Assembly (NCBI GenBank): GCA_022787565.1
Contig: JALFVN010000046.1
Span: 1 to 52,689, forward strand
DNA: 52,689 bases
Direction: 5' to 3'
Source: Clostridiales bacterium
GTDB lineage: Bacteria; Bacillota; Clostridia; Oscillospirales; Oscillospiraceae
Part shown: one piece after another, positions 41,911 through 49,441 of the stretch
Numbering within the stretch: position 1 is the first letter of the stretch
Layout: each line of letters opens with the position of its first letter
Made by a program: the position numbers and the translations under genes
Notes under the pieces: generated by a model
What the model was told of the DNA's origin: nothing
Seen by the model: only the letters and a program-made list of their open reading frames with translations
The model's database searches: none

Positions 41911-42072
41911 TCAGAATTGAAGCTCCGCCAGGAGAAATTGATTCAATAGCAGATGCTCCACGGCGGAGCCCAGGCTGCCGGACTCCACAGCAAGCAGCAC
42001 CCTGATATCGTACCGCTTTTCCAGCGCGTCCAATTTCTGCGGAACAAGAAGGTTCATCTTTTCCTGGGTCAT
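41911..42072 (-). pseudogene. Short remnant resembling the start of an RlaP-type nucleotidyltransferase
   Basis: A 53-residue open frame from ATG 42072 (GAGGAG 8 bases upstream) to TGA 41911. It contains LEKRYDIRVLLAVESGS, which looks like the Ala-x-Glu-Ser-Gly-Ser nucleotide-binding strand of the RlaP/PF10127 family. There it continues with Arg-Ala-Trp-Gly and a Ser-Asp-x-Asp site. Here it diverges into LGSAVEHLLLNQFLL and stops, so the catalytic aspartates are missing. It is either a decayed 5' fragment or an unrelated small protein; the good ribosome site means it may still be translated. Confidence 0.45.
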
Positions 42073-42399
42073 GCTGCTTTCTCCTCTTTTATTTCCCGTA
42101 ATGGCATTATCATTATAAACTGTTTTTTGTGGGAATAAAAGGCCATAAAAGGATTAATTGGTAAAAAAATGTCCCCGCAGTGGGGAGTGACCGCTGGCCA
42201 TTCCCCGCTGCGGCGCCGATGAGCCATTGACAGGCGCGCAATCACAGGCGAAAAGGAGCCAAAGAAGACCGTATAAGCGCAATACCAACGTATAGAGAAA
42301 GAAAAAGGGCCGGCAATTAAGGGCATGCAAGACAGGGAGGCGGATTCCTACCTTGCATGCCCTAAGGGCCGCTCCTTTGCGTTATCTGTAATCCTGTAA
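42073..42399. other. Intergenic region with two strong hairpins
   Basis: No gene is seen. A 12-base stem around GCAGTGGGGA/TCCCCGCTGC spans 42175-42213. A second, perfect 12-base stem AGGGCATGCAAG/CTTGCATGCCCT spans 42320-42363 with a 20-base loop. On the minus strand the second is followed by CCCTTTTTCTTTC and may terminate transcription of the degraded exporter gene. Either could also be a structured RNA; I cannot match it to a known class. Confidence 0.5.
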
Positions 42400-42880
42400 T
42401 CAGGAGGCGCCTTTTTCTTTCGGCAGCCTTACGGTAAAGCAGCTGCCCCGGCTAAAAGTAAAGAAAAAGGCGCCGGCCAGGATCACCGCGGAAAAAACGC
42501 CCATCAGGAATTTTACGGCTTTTCTCTCTGCGGGCAGGCTCAAAAGCACGCCGGTCACGCTGAAAACCGCTGCCAGGATCAGCAGCTTTTCCGGCGTCAG
42601 CAGACCGCTTAAGGAGCCGCCCTGGGAGAGCATGGACAGGCCCAGAACCACCACCAGCACTGCACCGACGGTCATCACCCCGCTGTTAAACCTTTTTCCC
42701 AGCAGAGAGACAAGGGGCCAAGCCCCAGCATCAGAGGCACGGTGCCTAAACTGAAAAGCAGCATGGAGAAAGCCCCGGCAAAGGAGCTGCCGCCGGCCAG
42801 CGCCACGATCCACATGGACTGCAGCGGGCCGCAGGGCATAAAGCCGTTATGTATACCCACAATAAAGGGCCGGCCCTGCA
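42400..42880 (-). pseudogene. Sulfite exporter TauE/SafE-type gene, 5'-truncated and frameshifted
   Basis: Two overlapping frames together give a recognisable TauE/SafE (cytochrome-biogenesis-like) transporter tail. The upstream frame reads GIHNGFMPCGPLQSMWIVAL and FSLGTVPLMLGLGPLSL. After a CT-repeat (TCTCTCTG, near 42703-42710) the match jumps frame to LLGKRFNSGVMTVGAVLVVV. No start codon remains: upstream of the Phe-Ile-Val-Gly-Ile segment lies a dispersed palindromic repeat (42900-42927). The first helices and any N-terminal metal-binding domain are gone. It is therefore a dead copy, broken by repeat-associated deletion plus a slippage frameshift. Confidence 0.75.
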
Positions 42881-43131
42881 AGGCGCGGCCCAAAACAAGT
42901 CCGTAGGGGCGATTCACGAATCGCCCGTTTTCCGCAGCTGAAACTTGCGTCACCCTGAGCTGTTTTCAATTTTTTACGGCAGCAGATACTCCGCTGGGCG
43001 GCGATGGTCAGCAGGGTATCGCCAAGCTGGGTCACGGCGGCGCCCAGAATGTTCAGCTCGTCGTCGTTCAGCTGATTTGCAAGGGCGTTGGCTATTGCGG
43101 TAATGAGGGTTGTCAATTCGCAGGGGTCCAT
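42847..43131 (-). CDS. DUF6774-like small protein with a repeat-derived tail
   Basis: It starts at ATG 43131 with GGGAGGTGAT 8 bases upstream. Residues 1-58 (MDPCELTTLITAIANALANQ, LNILGAAVTQLGDTLLTIAA, QRSICCRKK) look like the DUF6774 family of about 60-70-residue proteins in Clostridia, function unknown. Beyond that, the frame runs through a dispersed palindrome (encoding RAIRESPLR) and into the dead exporter gene, giving an extra 30 or so residues. The natural stop seems to have been lost when the repeat arrived. Whether the tailed protein is stable is unknown. Confidence 0.6.
   Translation of the reverse strand: MDPCELTTLITAIANALANQLNDDELNILGAAVTQLGDTLLTIAAQRSICCRKKLKTAQGDASFSCGKRAIRESPLRTCFGPRLAGPALYCGYT
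42900..42927 (-). repeat. Short palindrome, GGGCGATTCGTGAATCGCCC family
   Basis: On the minus strand, GGGCGATTCGTGAATCGCCC followed by CTACGG. The same unit is found at 10715-10741 and 23692-23718, with variants at 7397, 10761 and 16031. Here it separates the DUF6774-like gene from the truncated exporter gene. Confidence 0.9.
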
Positions 43132-43228
43132 GGGGAATCACCTCCCGCCATTCTATGCGCCGCCCTGCCGCAGCGGCAGGAGAGGGGGAGAGCAAAGATG
43201 AAGAATTCTGAAGAATGGGGCCAAAATC

Positions 43229-43256
43229 TTGAAGAAAGGAACTGAAATGCTATAAT
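43229..43256 (+). promoter_or_regulatory. Promoter of the SurA-like lipoprotein gene
   Basis: TTGAAG (43229-43234), 16-bp spacer, perfect TATAAT (43251-43256) with TGC before it (extended -10). It lies 36 bases before the start codon. Confidence 0.75.
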
Positions 43257-43291
43257 CAAATCACAAAATCCCATGAAAAGGAGAATTTGTG

Positions 43292-44593
43292 ATGAAAAGA
43301 AAAGCAGTCTGTTTCTTTCTTGCTCTGGCCCTTGTCCTCTCCCTGTGCGCCTGCGGGGCGGAGGAGGCGCGGGGAAGCTTTACGGAGAGCGAGGTTTCTT
43401 ACCCAAGGCTTGTGTGGTTTGCCCGCGAAGAGGGGAAAGGCGGGGATCCATATTATCTCCCCCTGTCCCCGGACCTTGTGGAGCTTTGCCGGGAGGCACT
43501 GGATAATCCGGAAAAGGAAAGGCTGGACCCGGCCACGGTGGTGCAGCTGTTTCAGGTGGAGCTGGATCGGGAAGAGCGCTTCACGGTGTTCGAGACCCTG
43601 TCCGGGGAGCGTTTTTTCGGCAGCGGCGTGGAGACCTTTATCAAAGCCGATGAAGCGGTGGCTGCCATGCTGAATCGGATCGGGGAAGCTGCCGGTGAGC
43701 CCTGCGGCGCGGGCCTGTACGACTGCAAAGCCGCCTCACGGCTGGAGCTGATCCGGGAGGGGGAAGTGATATGGAGCACAGAGTCCCAGACGGATATCAA
43801 CCGTATGGCAGCCCTGCTGGACGCTTATCAGGGCAGCTCCGCCGGAAACTTTGACCGCTACAACATGGAGCTTCGCTGCAGCCTTTCCGACGGCAGGCAG
43901 CTCTCCCTGCTGATTTCCGATGAGGAGGACTGCATCTTCCTCCCGCCCCTCCGTTACTACCGCCTGCCCCAGGAGACAGCGCCGGGAAATGAAGCCTGGC
44001 TTTCGGTCTTCGGCTGGGAGGAATGGCCGGGTGATGGCGTACTTGCGGAAGCAGGCGAGGCCCTGCACAAGGCTCTGGACGAGACAGAGAACGGTGCAGA
44101 GAACATCGCGGCGAAATATAAAGATAAAACTGTCAGCTGGACAGAGGTGGAGTATGCCAGAAATACCGCTTCTCTCCGCGGGGAAAGCGATGAGAGCACG
44201 GATAAGGCGATCGTGGACCGTCTGATCAGAGGCAAAATACTGGTGGAAATGGCGGAAGAGCGGGGCGTTGCTGCAACGGAAGAGGAAATCGAAGCCATGA
44301 TTGAAAATACCCGTCTGGCCTATGAGCTGCCGGAGGGAAAAACCATGATCGACGAATATTGCCGGGGCTTGGAGATGAGCTTTGCGGAATATCTGGAATT
44401 GCTTCGTTCACAGGCTTATGAAAGCATTTCCATGCAGAAAATGAGAGACCGGCTGGCCCAGGATATCTGCGAGGAATACCAGATGGAATACAGCAAAGAC
44501 CGGCTCCCGGAGAAGGTGCAGAAAGAACTGGAGCGGGTCCTGAATTCGCTGACTGAGGAGCACAGGGACGACATAGCATACTTCCTGCCGTAG
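43292..44593 (+). CDS. Lipoprotein with C-terminal SurA-N-like domain
   Basis: A 433-residue surface lipoprotein: signal peptide with lipobox LCAC (Cys about 21). Residues 25-260 are an unrecognised mixed domain. Residues about 270-430 are helical, with KAIVDRLIRGKILVEMAEER and GVAATEEEIEAMIENTR. This pattern matches the N-terminal helical domain of SurA/PrsA-type foldases; the parvulin isomerase domain itself is absent. The start is ATG 43292 (AAAGGAGAA 8 bases upstream), not the GTG 3 bases earlier. A role in folding or holding exported proteins is inferred only from the domain resemblance. Confidence 0.72.
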   Translation: MKRKAVCFFLALALVLSLCACGAEEARGSFTESEVSYPRLVWFAREEGKGGDPYYLPLSPDLVELCREALDNPEKERLDPATVVQLFQVELDREERFTVFETLSGERFFGSGVETFIKADEAVAAMLNRIGEAAGEPCGAGLYDCKAASRLELIREGEVIWSTESQTDINRMAALLDAYQGSSAGNFDRYNMELRCSLSDGRQLSLLISDEEDCIFLPPLRYYRLPQETAPGNEAWLSVFGWEEWPGDGVLAEAGEALHKALDETENGAENIAAKYKDKTVSWTEVEYARNTASLRGESDESTDKAIVDRLIRGKILVEMAEERGVAATEEEIEAMIENTRLAYELPEGKTMIDEYCRGLEMSFAEYLELLRSQAYESISMQKMRDRLAQDICEEYQMEYSKDRLPEKVQKELERVLNSLTEEHRDDIAYFLP

Positions 44594-44725
44594 TGCTTTC
44601 CCCATCGGTCCGGGGTGAAGAGGCTTTACCTGAAAAACGGACACATTCTGCTGTAAAAAATACCTATCTGCGGGACAGGGGTTCTGGTAGAATGAAGTCA
44701 CAAACAAGGGTAAAGGAGAAAAAAC

Positions 44726-44902
44726 GTGGAAAAAGGATCGGTCAGAAAAATTGCTGCGCTGGTTTTCCGGGCGCTGACCCTGGCGATGGGCGCCGCGGTG
44801 GTGGCGCTGTCCTGCCTGGGCAGTCTGGAGACGGGGACGGCAATCACTCTGCTGGGCATAGGGCTGGCCTGCGCCGGGGCGGCAATGCTGGAAAAAGCGT
44901 AA
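44726..44902 (+). CDS. Small two-helix membrane protein
   Basis: A 58-residue gene with a GTG start (AAAGGAGA 6 bases upstream). Two hydrophobic segments (ALVFRALTLAMGAAVVALSC and AITLLGIGLACAGAAML) are joined by SLETGT. It lies 18 bases before another small membrane-protein gene and in the same direction. TAGAAT with TGG before it at 44688-44693 may be a promoter -10, though the -35 is poor. Function unknown. Confidence 0.65.
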   Translation: MEKGSVRKIAALVFRALTLAMGAAVVALSCLGSLETGTAITLLGIGLACAGAAMLEKA

Positions 44903-44920
44903 TTCAGGGAGGAAAGGTAT

Positions 44921-45220
44921 ATGGATAAAGTAATTGAATTTGTCATGGCGGCTCTGCCATGGATCGCGGTGGGCCTGCTGCTGGCCGTGTTTGCCGCCAG
45001 AAGTGCGGGAAGCAAAAAGAAAGCAAAGCAGAGCGGGGAAAAACAGAACGGCGATTACGGAACGGAGGGTATGTGCCTTGGCATGTGCTTCGGCACGGCA
45101 ATCGGGACCTCTCTGGGCAATAACACCGGCCTTGGCATCTCCCTGGGGATGCTGCTGGGCCTTGCCGTCGGCAGCTCTATCAAAAAGAAGAGGCAGGACG
45201 ACGGCGATGACCAGGAGTAA
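44921..45220 (+). CDS. Small glycine-rich membrane protein
   Basis: A 99-residue protein with one N-terminal helix (about 5-26), a short charged loop (GSKKKAKQSGEKQNGDYG) and a glycine-zipper-like stretch. The latter reads MCLGMCFGTAIGTSLGNNTG then LGISLGMLLGLAVGSSI, the sort of small-residue pattern seen in membrane-associated glycine-zipper proteins. It ends in a charged tail. GGAGGAAAGG precedes the ATG. It overlaps the next gene by 14 bases. Function unknown. Confidence 0.75.
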   Translation: MDKVIEFVMAALPWIAVGLLLAVFAARSAGSKKKAKQSGEKQNGDYGTEGMCLGMCFGTAIGTSLGNNTGLGISLGMLLGLAVGSSIKKKRQDDGDDQE

Positions 45221-45605
45221 AGCCCTGATCCTCTTCGGTCTGCCGCTGCTGCTGGTGGCGGGCTACGCGCTGTTTCTGCTGTGCCTTAATCAGCCGGGCT
45301 TTAGCGTCAGCCGGGTGAAAAATCCGGACGCCTATCTGCTGAACATCCGGCGGATGAACGGCACGGACCAGCACAGCCTGGCCCTCCGGCAGGGCGACTG
45401 CCTGCAGATCCGTTTTGAAACGGAGAAAGGCAGCCTGACCATGGAGATCACAGGGCCCGACGGCAGTGAAGTCTATTCCGGAAACGGACGGGAGACCACG
45501 GATTTTACCGTGACCGTCCCGGAGAGCGGCCTTTACACCATCACCGTATCGGCCCGGCAGGCACAGGGGAGCATTTCGGTCCTGGCCCCGGGAGGAAAGG
45601 AATGA
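45207..45605 (+). CDS. Single-pass exported protein with a beta-sandwich-like domain
   Basis: A 132-residue protein starting at ATG 45207, inside the end of the preceding gene. One N-terminal helix (about 6-28) may be an anchor or uncleaved signal. The rest alternates beta-type segments (SLTMEITGPDGSEVYSG, DFTVTVPESGLYTITVSA), the pattern of a small Ig-like or jelly-roll domain facing outside. GGCAGG-type weak ribosome site; coupling to the upstream gene is likely. Third gene of a small envelope-protein unit that ends in a terminator at 45690. Function unknown. Confidence 0.65.
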   Translation: MTRSKALILFGLPLLLVAGYALFLLCLNQPGFSVSRVKNPDAYLLNIRRMNGTDQHSLALRQGDCLQIRFETEKGSLTMEITGPDGSEVYSGNGRETTDFTVTVPESGLYTITVSARQAQGSISVLAPGGKE

Positions 45606-45793
45606 AAAGAGCCGTGAAGCTAATGCCGGGCGCGGTGGCCCTGCTAAGCTTTGCGCTGCTGAACGACAGCACCGCAATAAGCAAAAACACGACCCGCGGA
45701 GACTTGAAAAGCAAGTACCCGCGGGCTTTTTGCGCGGCGAAAACAAAGATCAGGGACAATACCCCTTTGAATTTTTCATCTGGCGTTGTATAA
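45602..45793 (+). CDS. Doubtful small ORF after the envelope-protein unit
   Basis: 63 codons from ATG 45602, which overlaps the previous stop (ATGA) and has GGAGGAAAGG upstream. The start looks like a short hydrophobic leader (PGAVALLSFALLN), but the frame then runs through the intrinsic terminator at 45690-45731 and into the larB promoter. A short truncated peptide or no product is more likely. Kept because the ribosome site is good. Confidence 0.25.
   Translation: MKRAVKLMPGAVALLSFALLNDSTAISKNTTRGDLKSKYPRAFCAAKTKIRDNTPLNFSSGVV
45690..45731 (+). terminator. Intrinsic terminator before larB
   Basis: Outer arms CCCGCGG and CCGCGGG, inner arms ACTTG and CAAGT, loop AAAAG, then CTTTTT. It ends the 44726-45605 transcript. 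Confidence 0.88.
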
Positions 45794-45794
45794 T
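45767..45794 (+). promoter_or_regulatory. Promoter of the larB-larE-larC operon
   Basis: TTGAAT (45767-45772), 16-bp spacer, perfect TATAAT (45789-45794), about 50 bases before the larB ATG. No obvious operator or riboswitch is seen. Confidence 0.75.
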
Positions 45795-45845
45795 AAGAAA
45801 ACAAATGAAAATCTGGCGGATTTTGCGGCCGGGAAAGGAACACAG

Positions 45846-46598
45846 ATGGACAAGCACCAATTGACAGAACTATTGCAGCATGTGGCGGACGGCAGCGTCA
45901 GTCCCGAAGAGGCTGCCCTGAAGCTGAAAATGCAGCCCTTTCAGGAGATCGGCGAATACGCCAGAGTGGATTTTCACCGGGGCATCCGGCAGGGCGTCCC
46001 CGAGGTTATATACGGCGAGAGCAAGACGAAGGAGCACATTCTGGGCATCGCTCAGGCCATGGTCAACAACGGGCAGGAGACCATCCTGATCACCCGCATG
46101 AGCCCGGAGGCGGCGGAGTTTGTGGGCGCTGAACTGCCCTTAGATTACAGCAGCCAGGCCCGGGTGGGCATCATCGGGAAAATGCCCGAGCCCAGCGGCA
46201 AGGGACAAATACTGGTGGCCACCGGCGGCACCAGCGACATCCCCGTGGCCGAGGAGGCCGCGCTGACGGCGGAGGCCCTGGGCAACCGGGTGCTGAGACT
46301 GTACGACGTGGGCGTCTCCGGCATCCACCGGCTTTTGTCCCACATGGACGCCATTATGAGCGCCCGGGTCATCGTGGCCGTGGCGGGCATGGAGGGGGCG
46401 CTGCCCTCGGTCATCGGCGGGCTGGCCGACTGCCCGGTGATCGCCGTGCCCACCAGCGTGGGCTACGGCGCGGCCTTCGGCGGCGTCGCGGCACTGCTGA
46501 GTATGCTCAACTCCTGCGCCAGCGGAATGTCGGTGGTGAATATCGACAACGGCTTCGGCGCGGGCTATCTTGCCAGCATGATCAATCATTTGGAGTAA
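45846..46598 (+). CDS. larB: Nickel-pincer cofactor synthesis carboxylase/hydrolase LarB
   Basis: LarB carboxylates nicotinic acid adenine dinucleotide and releases AMP, the first step to the nickel-pincer nucleotide. Family marks: DFHRGIRQGVPEVIYGESKT, the RVGIIGKMPEPSG segment, ILVATGGTSDIPVAEEAALT (PurE-like core) and VAGMEGALPSVIGGL. The start is ATG 45846 (250 residues) after AAAGGAA; the frame extends back to 45786 through the promoter. larE follows after 3 bases. Confidence 0.94.
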   Translation: MDKHQLTELLQHVADGSVSPEEAALKLKMQPFQEIGEYARVDFHRGIRQGVPEVIYGESKTKEHILGIAQAMVNNGQETILITRMSPEAAEFVGAELPLDYSSQARVGIIGKMPEPSGKGQILVATGGTSDIPVAEEAALTAEALGNRVLRLYDVGVSGIHRLLSHMDAIMSARVIVAVAGMEGALPSVIGGLADCPVIAVPTSVGYGAAFGGVAALLSMLNSCASGMSVVNIDNGFGAGYLASMINHLE

Positions 46599-46601
46599 AG
46601 T

Positions 46602-47357
46602 ATGGAACTGAAAGAATTTTTCGCTGAGCATCATAAAGTGGCCCTGGCCTTCTCCGGCGGAGTGGATTCGGCTTATCTGCTGTACGCGGCGAAGGACTGC
46701 GGCGCGGATGTGGCCGCCTATTTTGTCCGGTCACAGTTTCAGCCGGCCTTTGAGCGGGAGGACGCCCGCCGATTCGCTGCCGGACTTGGCATTGAGCTGC
46801 GGGAGATCGAGCTTGACGTGCTGCAGTTTGACGAGGTCATTGCAAACCCCGAAAACCGCTGTTATTTCTGCAAAAAACGCATTATGTCCGCCATCGGCGC
46901 GGCAGCTGCTGCGGAGGGCTACGACCAGCTCATCGACGGCACCAACGCCAGTGACAGCGGCGGCGACCGGCCGGGCATGATGGTGCTGGAGGAGCAGCAT
47001 ATCCTCTCGCCCCTGCGCATCTGCGGCCTGACCAAGAGCATGGTGCGTGATCGGGCAAGAGAGGCGGGACTGTTTCTCTGGAATAAACCGGCCTATGCGT
47101 GCCTGGCTACCCGTATTCCCGCGGGAGAGCGGATCACCGGCCAGAAGCTCCGGGCGGTGGAGGAGAGCGAGGAATTTCTCTTCTCCCTGGGCTTTTCCGA
47201 TTTCCGCGTCCGCCTGCGGGACGGCGGCGCCCTGCTGCAAATCACGGCGAAGCAGCAGGAGAAAGCCCGGCAGCTGTTCCCACAGATCCGGGCCGCCCTG
47301 GCCCAAAATTTTGACATCGTGCGCCTTGACCCAAAAGCGCGGGAGGAGAGCCAATGA
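46602..47357 (+). CDS. larE: Sulfur transferase LarE of nickel-pincer synthesis
   Basis: Inserts sulfur into the LarB product after AMP activation. The ATP-pyrophosphatase loop FSGGVDSAY lies at about residues 17-25. Three cysteines stand out: Cys87 and Cys90 in NRCYFCKKR and Cys167 in YACLATRIP. The Cys167 motif corresponds to the sacrificial Cys of the L. plantarum enzyme. The extra CxxC would allow a 4Fe-4S cluster and thus catalytic rather than sacrificial sulfur transfer (inference from described LarE variants). The length of 251 is normal. It overlaps larC by 4 bases. Confidence 0.93.
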   Translation: MELKEFFAEHHKVALAFSGGVDSAYLLYAAKDCGADVAAYFVRSQFQPAFEREDARRFAAGLGIELREIELDVLQFDEVIANPENRCYFCKKRIMSAIGAAAAAEGYDQLIDGTNASDSGGDRPGMMVLEEQHILSPLRICGLTKSMVRDRAREAGLFLWNKPAYACLATRIPAGERITGQKLRAVEESEEFLFSLGFSDFRVRLRDGGALLQITAKQQEKARQLFPQIRAALAQNFDIVRLDPKAREESQ

Positions 47358-48547
47358 AGACCTTGTTTATCGACTGCGCCATGGGCTGCGCCGGGGATAT
47401 GCTGACGGCGGCCCTGCTGGAGCTTCACCCGGACAGAGAGGCTTTTCTGCAAAAAATGAATGCGGTGTTCGGCGGCCGGGTCCTGATCTCGGCTGCGGCG
47501 GACGAAAAATGCGGCATCCGGGGCACCCACGTCTCCGTCAGGATCGACGGGGAAGAGGAAGGGGAGCGGGAGCATCACCACGACCACGGCCATCACCACC
47601 ATCACACAGGCGTGCAGGAGATCATAAGCTTCATCGAGGAGACAGAGCTGCCCGAAGCGGTGAAGGAGGACGCGAAGGCGGTGTACGGCCTGATCGCCCG
47701 GGCGGAGAGCCAGGTCCATGGCCGGGAAGTGGATCAGATCCATTTTCACGAGGTGGGCACTCTGGATGCACTGGCCGATGTGCTGAATGTGTGCGCGCTG
47801 ATCCACGAGCTGGCACCGGAGAAGATTCTGGCATCCCCGGTAAATGTGGGCTCCGGCTTTGTCCAGTGCGCCCATGGCGTGCTGCCTGTCCCGGCCCCGG
47901 CCACAGAGCTTATTTTGCGGGGCGTTCCCATCTATTCCGGGCAGATCAGAAGCGAGCTCTGCACCCCCACAGGGGCTGCCCTGCTGAAGCATTTTGTACA
48001 GAGCTTCGGCCCCATGCCCGTGATGACCGTGAAGAAAACCGGCTACGGTACCGGTAAAAAGGATTTTGAGGCGGCAAATGTTGTGCGCGTTTTTTGGGGA
48101 AAAAGGGAGGAAGCAGGTGAACAGATCACTGAGCTTGCCTGCAATCTGGACGACATGACCCCGGAGGCCCTGGCCTTTGCCGCAGAGGAACTCCTGTCCC
48201 TGGGGGCGCTGGACGTGTATATGAGCAATATCCTCATGAAAAAGGGCCGGCCCGGTGTGATTTTGCACTGCCTGTGCGCCTCGGAGCAGCGGGAGGAGAT
48301 GCTCCGCTGCATCTTCAAAAACACCACCACGCTGGGCGTGCGGGAGACCCGCTGGGACCGCTGTAAGCTCCGCCGCAGCATGGTTATGGCCGAAACGCCC
48401 TTTGGTCCTGTCCGCGTCAAGCGGGCCGAGGGCTACGGCGTTGTCCGGGAAAAGGCCGAGTACGAGGATCTGGCCGCCCTCGCCCGGAAAACCGGTCTGA
48501 GCCTGGAGGAGATCCGGCAAAAGCTGTACCCCGGCCCCACGGAATAA
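47354..48547 (+). CDS. larC: Nickel insertion protein LarC (uninterrupted)
   Basis: CTP-dependent nickel insertase that completes the nickel-pincer cofactor. The N-terminal LarC1-like part has FIDCAMGCAGDMLTAALLE, a His-rich loop (HHHDHGHHHHH, about residues 76-87) probably storing nickel, and HFHEVGTLDALADV. The LarC2-like part starts near 255 with ELACNLDDMTPEALAFA. In Lactiplantibacillus these halves need a ribosomal frameshift. Here one frame runs through, although the junction still carries T6-G4-A5-G3 homopolymers (about 48090-48107). The length of 397 is typical. A terminator follows. Confidence 0.93.
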   Translation: MKTLFIDCAMGCAGDMLTAALLELHPDREAFLQKMNAVFGGRVLISAAADEKCGIRGTHVSVRIDGEEEGEREHHHDHGHHHHHTGVQEIISFIEETELPEAVKEDAKAVYGLIARAESQVHGREVDQIHFHEVGTLDALADVLNVCALIHELAPEKILASPVNVGSGFVQCAHGVLPVPAPATELILRGVPIYSGQIRSELCTPTGAALLKHFVQSFGPMPVMTVKKTGYGTGKKDFEAANVVRVFWGKREEAGEQITELACNLDDMTPEALAFAAEELLSLGALDVYMSNILMKKGRPGVILHCLCASEQREEMLRCIFKNTTTLGVRETRWDRCKLRRSMVMAETPFGPVRVKRAEGYGVVREKAEYEDLAALARKTGLSLEEIRQKLYPGPTE

Positions 48548-48556
48548 TGATAACAG

Positions 48557-48603
48557 ACTGCTGCCCAGATAAGAACTCGTGCTTATGCGGGCGGCAGTTT
48601 TTT
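48557..48603 (+). terminator. Intrinsic terminator of larBEC
   Basis: Outer arms ACTGCTGCCC and GGGCGGCAGT (one G-U pair), inner arms ATAAG and CTTAT, then TTTTTT. It lies between the convergent larC and degV genes. Confidence 0.9.
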
Positions 48604-49441
48604 ATTTTTTGAAGAAGGCCACGGCGATGGCTCCCGGTCCCGCATGGGTGCCGATCACGCTGCCGATGGTGGTATAGCGTACCTCATTCAGCCCCTGTTC
48701 CCAGAGCCGACGGCTGTCCTTGATGTATTTTTGCAGCAGTATGTCGGACAGACCGGTGTAGCCCAGCAGCACAGGCGCGGAGAAATCCACGCCGCCGGCC
48801 TTTTCGATCTCCTGCTCCAGCAGGTTGTTGCCCATTTTGGAGCCGCGGGCCTTTCCCAGCATCAGGATCTCACCGCTATAAACCGAGATGACCGGCTTGA
48901 TATTCAAAACTGCGCCAGCAAAGGCCACGGTTTTGGAAATGCGGCCGCCTTTTTTCAGATACTCAAGGGTATCCAGCAGCGCTACGATCAGGATTCTTTT
49001 CTTCTCCACCTCCAGCCGTGCGGCGATCTCTTTGGCCTCCATCCCTGCGTCCAGATATTGCAGTGCAAGCTCCGTCAGAACGGCTGTGCCGATGGCCACG
49101 CTTCCGCTGTCCACCACATAGATGTTTTCAAATTCTCTGGCGGCGATCACCGCGCTCTGATAGGTGCCGGACAGCCTGGCTGACAGGGTGATCACCACGG
49201 CGCTGTCCCCGGCCTCTCTCACTTTTTCGAATTCAGCCATAAAGGCTGCAGGCGTGGCCTGACTGGTGGTGGGGTGAACGTCGGTCTCCACCAGTTTTTC
49301 ATAAAACCTCCTGTGGTCGATGGTTACGCCGTCAAGGAATTCCTCCTCGCCGAAGTGGACGGTGAGAGGAACAACGCCGACTCTCGCTCTGACTTCCGGC
49401 AGCAGGTCGGTGGTGGAATCCACGATAATTCTTGTGCTCAT
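48602..49441 (-). CDS. DegV family fatty-acid-binding protein
   Basis: A 279-residue DegV protein; members (FakB) hold a fatty acid while the kinase FakA phosphorylates it for phospholipid synthesis. Signs: IVDSTTDLLPEVRARVGVVP, the TSQATPAAFMAEFE motif with the Ser/Thr acyl pocket, ITLSARLSGTYQSAVIAA, and the terminal VIGTHAGPGAIAVAFFKK with the conserved His. ATG 49441 overlaps the marR stop by 4 bases, so it is co-translated with the regulator. No fakA is in the window. Confidence 0.92.
   Translation of the reverse strand: MSTRIIVDSTTDLLPEVRARVGVVPLTVHFGEEEFLDGVTIDHRRFYEKLVETDVHPTTSQATPAAFMAEFEKVREAGDSAVVITLSARLSGTYQSAVIAAREFENIYVVDSGSVAIGTAVLTELALQYLDAGMEAKEIAARLEVEKKRILIVALLDTLEYLKKGGRISKTVAFAGAVLNIKPVISVYSGEILMLGKARGSKMGNNLLEQEIEKAGGVDFSAPVLLGYTGLSDILLQKYIKDSRRLWEQGLNEVRYTTIGSVIGTHAGPGAIAVAFFKK

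Noticed and set aside
42320-42363. Riboswitch in the 42073-42399 gap
   Set aside because: Two hairpins are present but no known riboswitch core is recognised, and the only nearby downstream gene on the minus strand is a remnant.
47354-48547. Programmed frameshift needed for LarC
   Set aside because: The LarC1 and LarC2 parts are in one continuous frame, so no shift is needed for the full protein.
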